64,000 bases of DNA from Hexactinellida sp. DTS-2022 (lineage: Eukaryota; Porifera; Hexactinellida). The notes beneath the pieces were generated by a model. That model searched no databases. It was not told the DNA's origin and saw nothing but the letters and a program-made list of their open reading frames with translations. The stretch covers positions 2,171,643-2,235,642 of the forward strand of contig JAPNXP010000018.1 in the NCBI GenBank assembly GCA_028753945.1. The letters are read 5' to 3'. Of the stretch, positions 63,001 through 64,000 are shown in pieces; position 1 is the first letter of the stretch, and the number at the start of each line of letters is the position of its first letter. The position numbers were made by a program, and so were the translations under genes.

Positions 63001-64000
63001 TTTGGAGATGACCTGATGCTGAGAGGGAGTTTGTTGAGTGCAGAGCTCAGAGTAACCACAATTAGTTTGTTGGTCTTAATCTTGGATTCGTCCACAAATC
63101 CACACAAGAAAGAAACATTTAGAAATCTGATCAAATTTTGTGGCCAGGATGATACATTCTCACAATTAACCAGTACTATCCATTGTTGTTTCCCATCTTT
63201 TAGAGAACTAACCGCAAATTCTAGCGAGGAAAGAGAACAACTGGATGATAGGTCGATTACATGATACTCCTCTGCCATCTTGCTCAATTGAGAACCTACA
63301 AAATTTAGGCAATCTCCTACAGATTCCTTACTATCTGTATATAATAAGAGAGGAGCTGAAGTAAGTAAAAATGCATCAAGTAAGGAGAAAGTTCTTAGTT
63401 TCTTGAAATCAATTCCCATTCGGTGAACAAAGAGCTCCCTCACAACTTTCATAAAATCTCTAGGGTATATTTCTCTCCATAATAAGAGTCTATTTTCAGG
63501 GTCCAGTGGAAGACATGATGGTAATTTATCTAGGAGTTTGTATAAATTAAATCTGAAGTATTCCTCCCATTCTATTGAATGTGAAGAGAGATCCTCAAAA
63601 ACATAGTTCAGTTTATTGGTTAAAGATTGCTGCGCAATATGTGCCCAGGCCTCCGTGGGGAGGAACGACGGTTTGTTGCTAGCAAACTCAGAGAAGAGAG
63701 AATTGAGGATATCAGTGCAATTGTTAATAGAGAATGTAGGAGTGAAAAATGAATCCCAATCCTGTTGAGTAAGATTACCTTGGGACAACTGAATAGAAAA
63801 TATGTAAAATAAGAGAAAAAGAACCTTGTCGCATTCAACTAACTGAGAAAGGTAAATAGAAAAGATTTCTCTTAGCATCACACTGTTTAGATGGTGGATA
63901 CGCCCCTCTATTGCACCATCATCTGGTCTGAAAGTATCAGCGGATGACTGGTTTGCTATTCTTAGGAACGCTTCGAAAAAGCCTGACAAGGTGAAATTAT
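60009..64000 (-). CDS. Divergent dynein heavy chain, C-terminal part (two exons)
   Basis: Exons on the minus strand: 64000-62025 (frame open to the window edge) and 60320-60009. The donor AAG|GTAAGT and acceptor TTTACAG|ATC join in phase 0, giving roughly 760 residues. The order fits the dynein motor C-terminus: VLFLLFYIFSIQLSQGNLT (end of AAA4/AAA5 linker helices), REIYPRDFMKVVRELFVHRM, then the AAA6 core LLTSAPLLLYTDSKESVGD and QQWIVLVNCENVSSWPQNLI. A helical region follows, then the beta-barrel end (HSVSLNGVVWHP, ISLGEHILLLQQ). Key words are looser than in axonemal or cytoplasmic dyneins (NCENVSSW where NCHLA.SW is usual), so I cannot assign a class. It might be DYNC2H1-like, an outlying axonemal type or a degenerate paralogue. 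The upstream motor is outside the window. Confidence 0.8.
61215..61700. repeat. Short relative of the 27 kb tandem-array element
   Basis: The left end GAGCTCTTCGGTCTCGCTTT and right end GACAAACACACAAACAGACA match those of 27010-27905. The inside holds only about one to two units (CATACTTGTTTACC, AAGTTAGTCTCTAGG, CAACAACAACAACAAAT). Confidence 0.6.
61728..62015. mobile_element. hAT-like element, copy 3, beside the dynein splice donor
   Basis: It starts CGGCTGAAACGAATATACTG and shares ATAACTAACTTGTGTCTAAT and ATGCTTAGTCATCAAAACGA with copies 1 and 2. Its right end lies about 10 bases from the dynein exon donor. Confidence 0.55.

Overview
The window looks like nuclear DNA of a ciliated animal: AT-rich, full of short DNA transposons, with eukaryotic genes, GT-AG introns and AATAAA signals. 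A metazoan is indicated by a JIP1-type SH3-PTB scaffold, a RIN-family SH2-VPS9 protein and a spartin. A dynein heavy chain and CFAP410 point to cilia. The species cannot be named from the sequence, but a marine or early-branching invertebrate would fit.

Layout. Bases 1-14,000 hold four plus-strand genes: the large U5 snRNP helicase SNRNP200/Brr2 (N-terminus cut by the window edge), spartin, TSEN2 and a three-exon JIP1-like scaffold. The first three are uninterrupted ORFs within the window. Bases 14,000-18,300 are intergenic and contain only repeats, followed by a doubtful tiny two-exon ORF. TBCE, intronless on the minus strand, lies at 19,838-21,427. Bases 21,400-29,200 are repeats with one orphan ORF at 24,750.

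Bases 29,277-59,290 form one gene that I assembled by hand from 18 exons whose phases all agree. It encodes a RIN-family Rab5 exchange factor of about 1,165 aa (SH2, long proline-rich middle, RH region, VPS9). Its introns hold two complete genes: PIGW in a 12.1 kb intron (same strand) and CFAP410 in a 3.2 kb intron (opposite strand). The introns also hold most of the transposons. The right end (60,009-64,000, minus strand) is the C-terminal part of a divergent dynein heavy chain.

The repeats are the most unusual content. They include a 3.7 kb DNA transposon with about 300 bp inverted ends and a broken transposase whose family I cannot name; three fold-back elements with perfect 7 bp target duplications; two hAT-like families with 8 bp duplications; a PIF/Harbinger-like element made of GCAAC words; palindromic TCGATTTTGTAAAATCGA arrays; many pogo-like elements at TA sites; and a stack of at least three nested elements in the RIN intron. 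The genes have unrelated housekeeping, trafficking and ciliary roles, and nothing suggests an operon.
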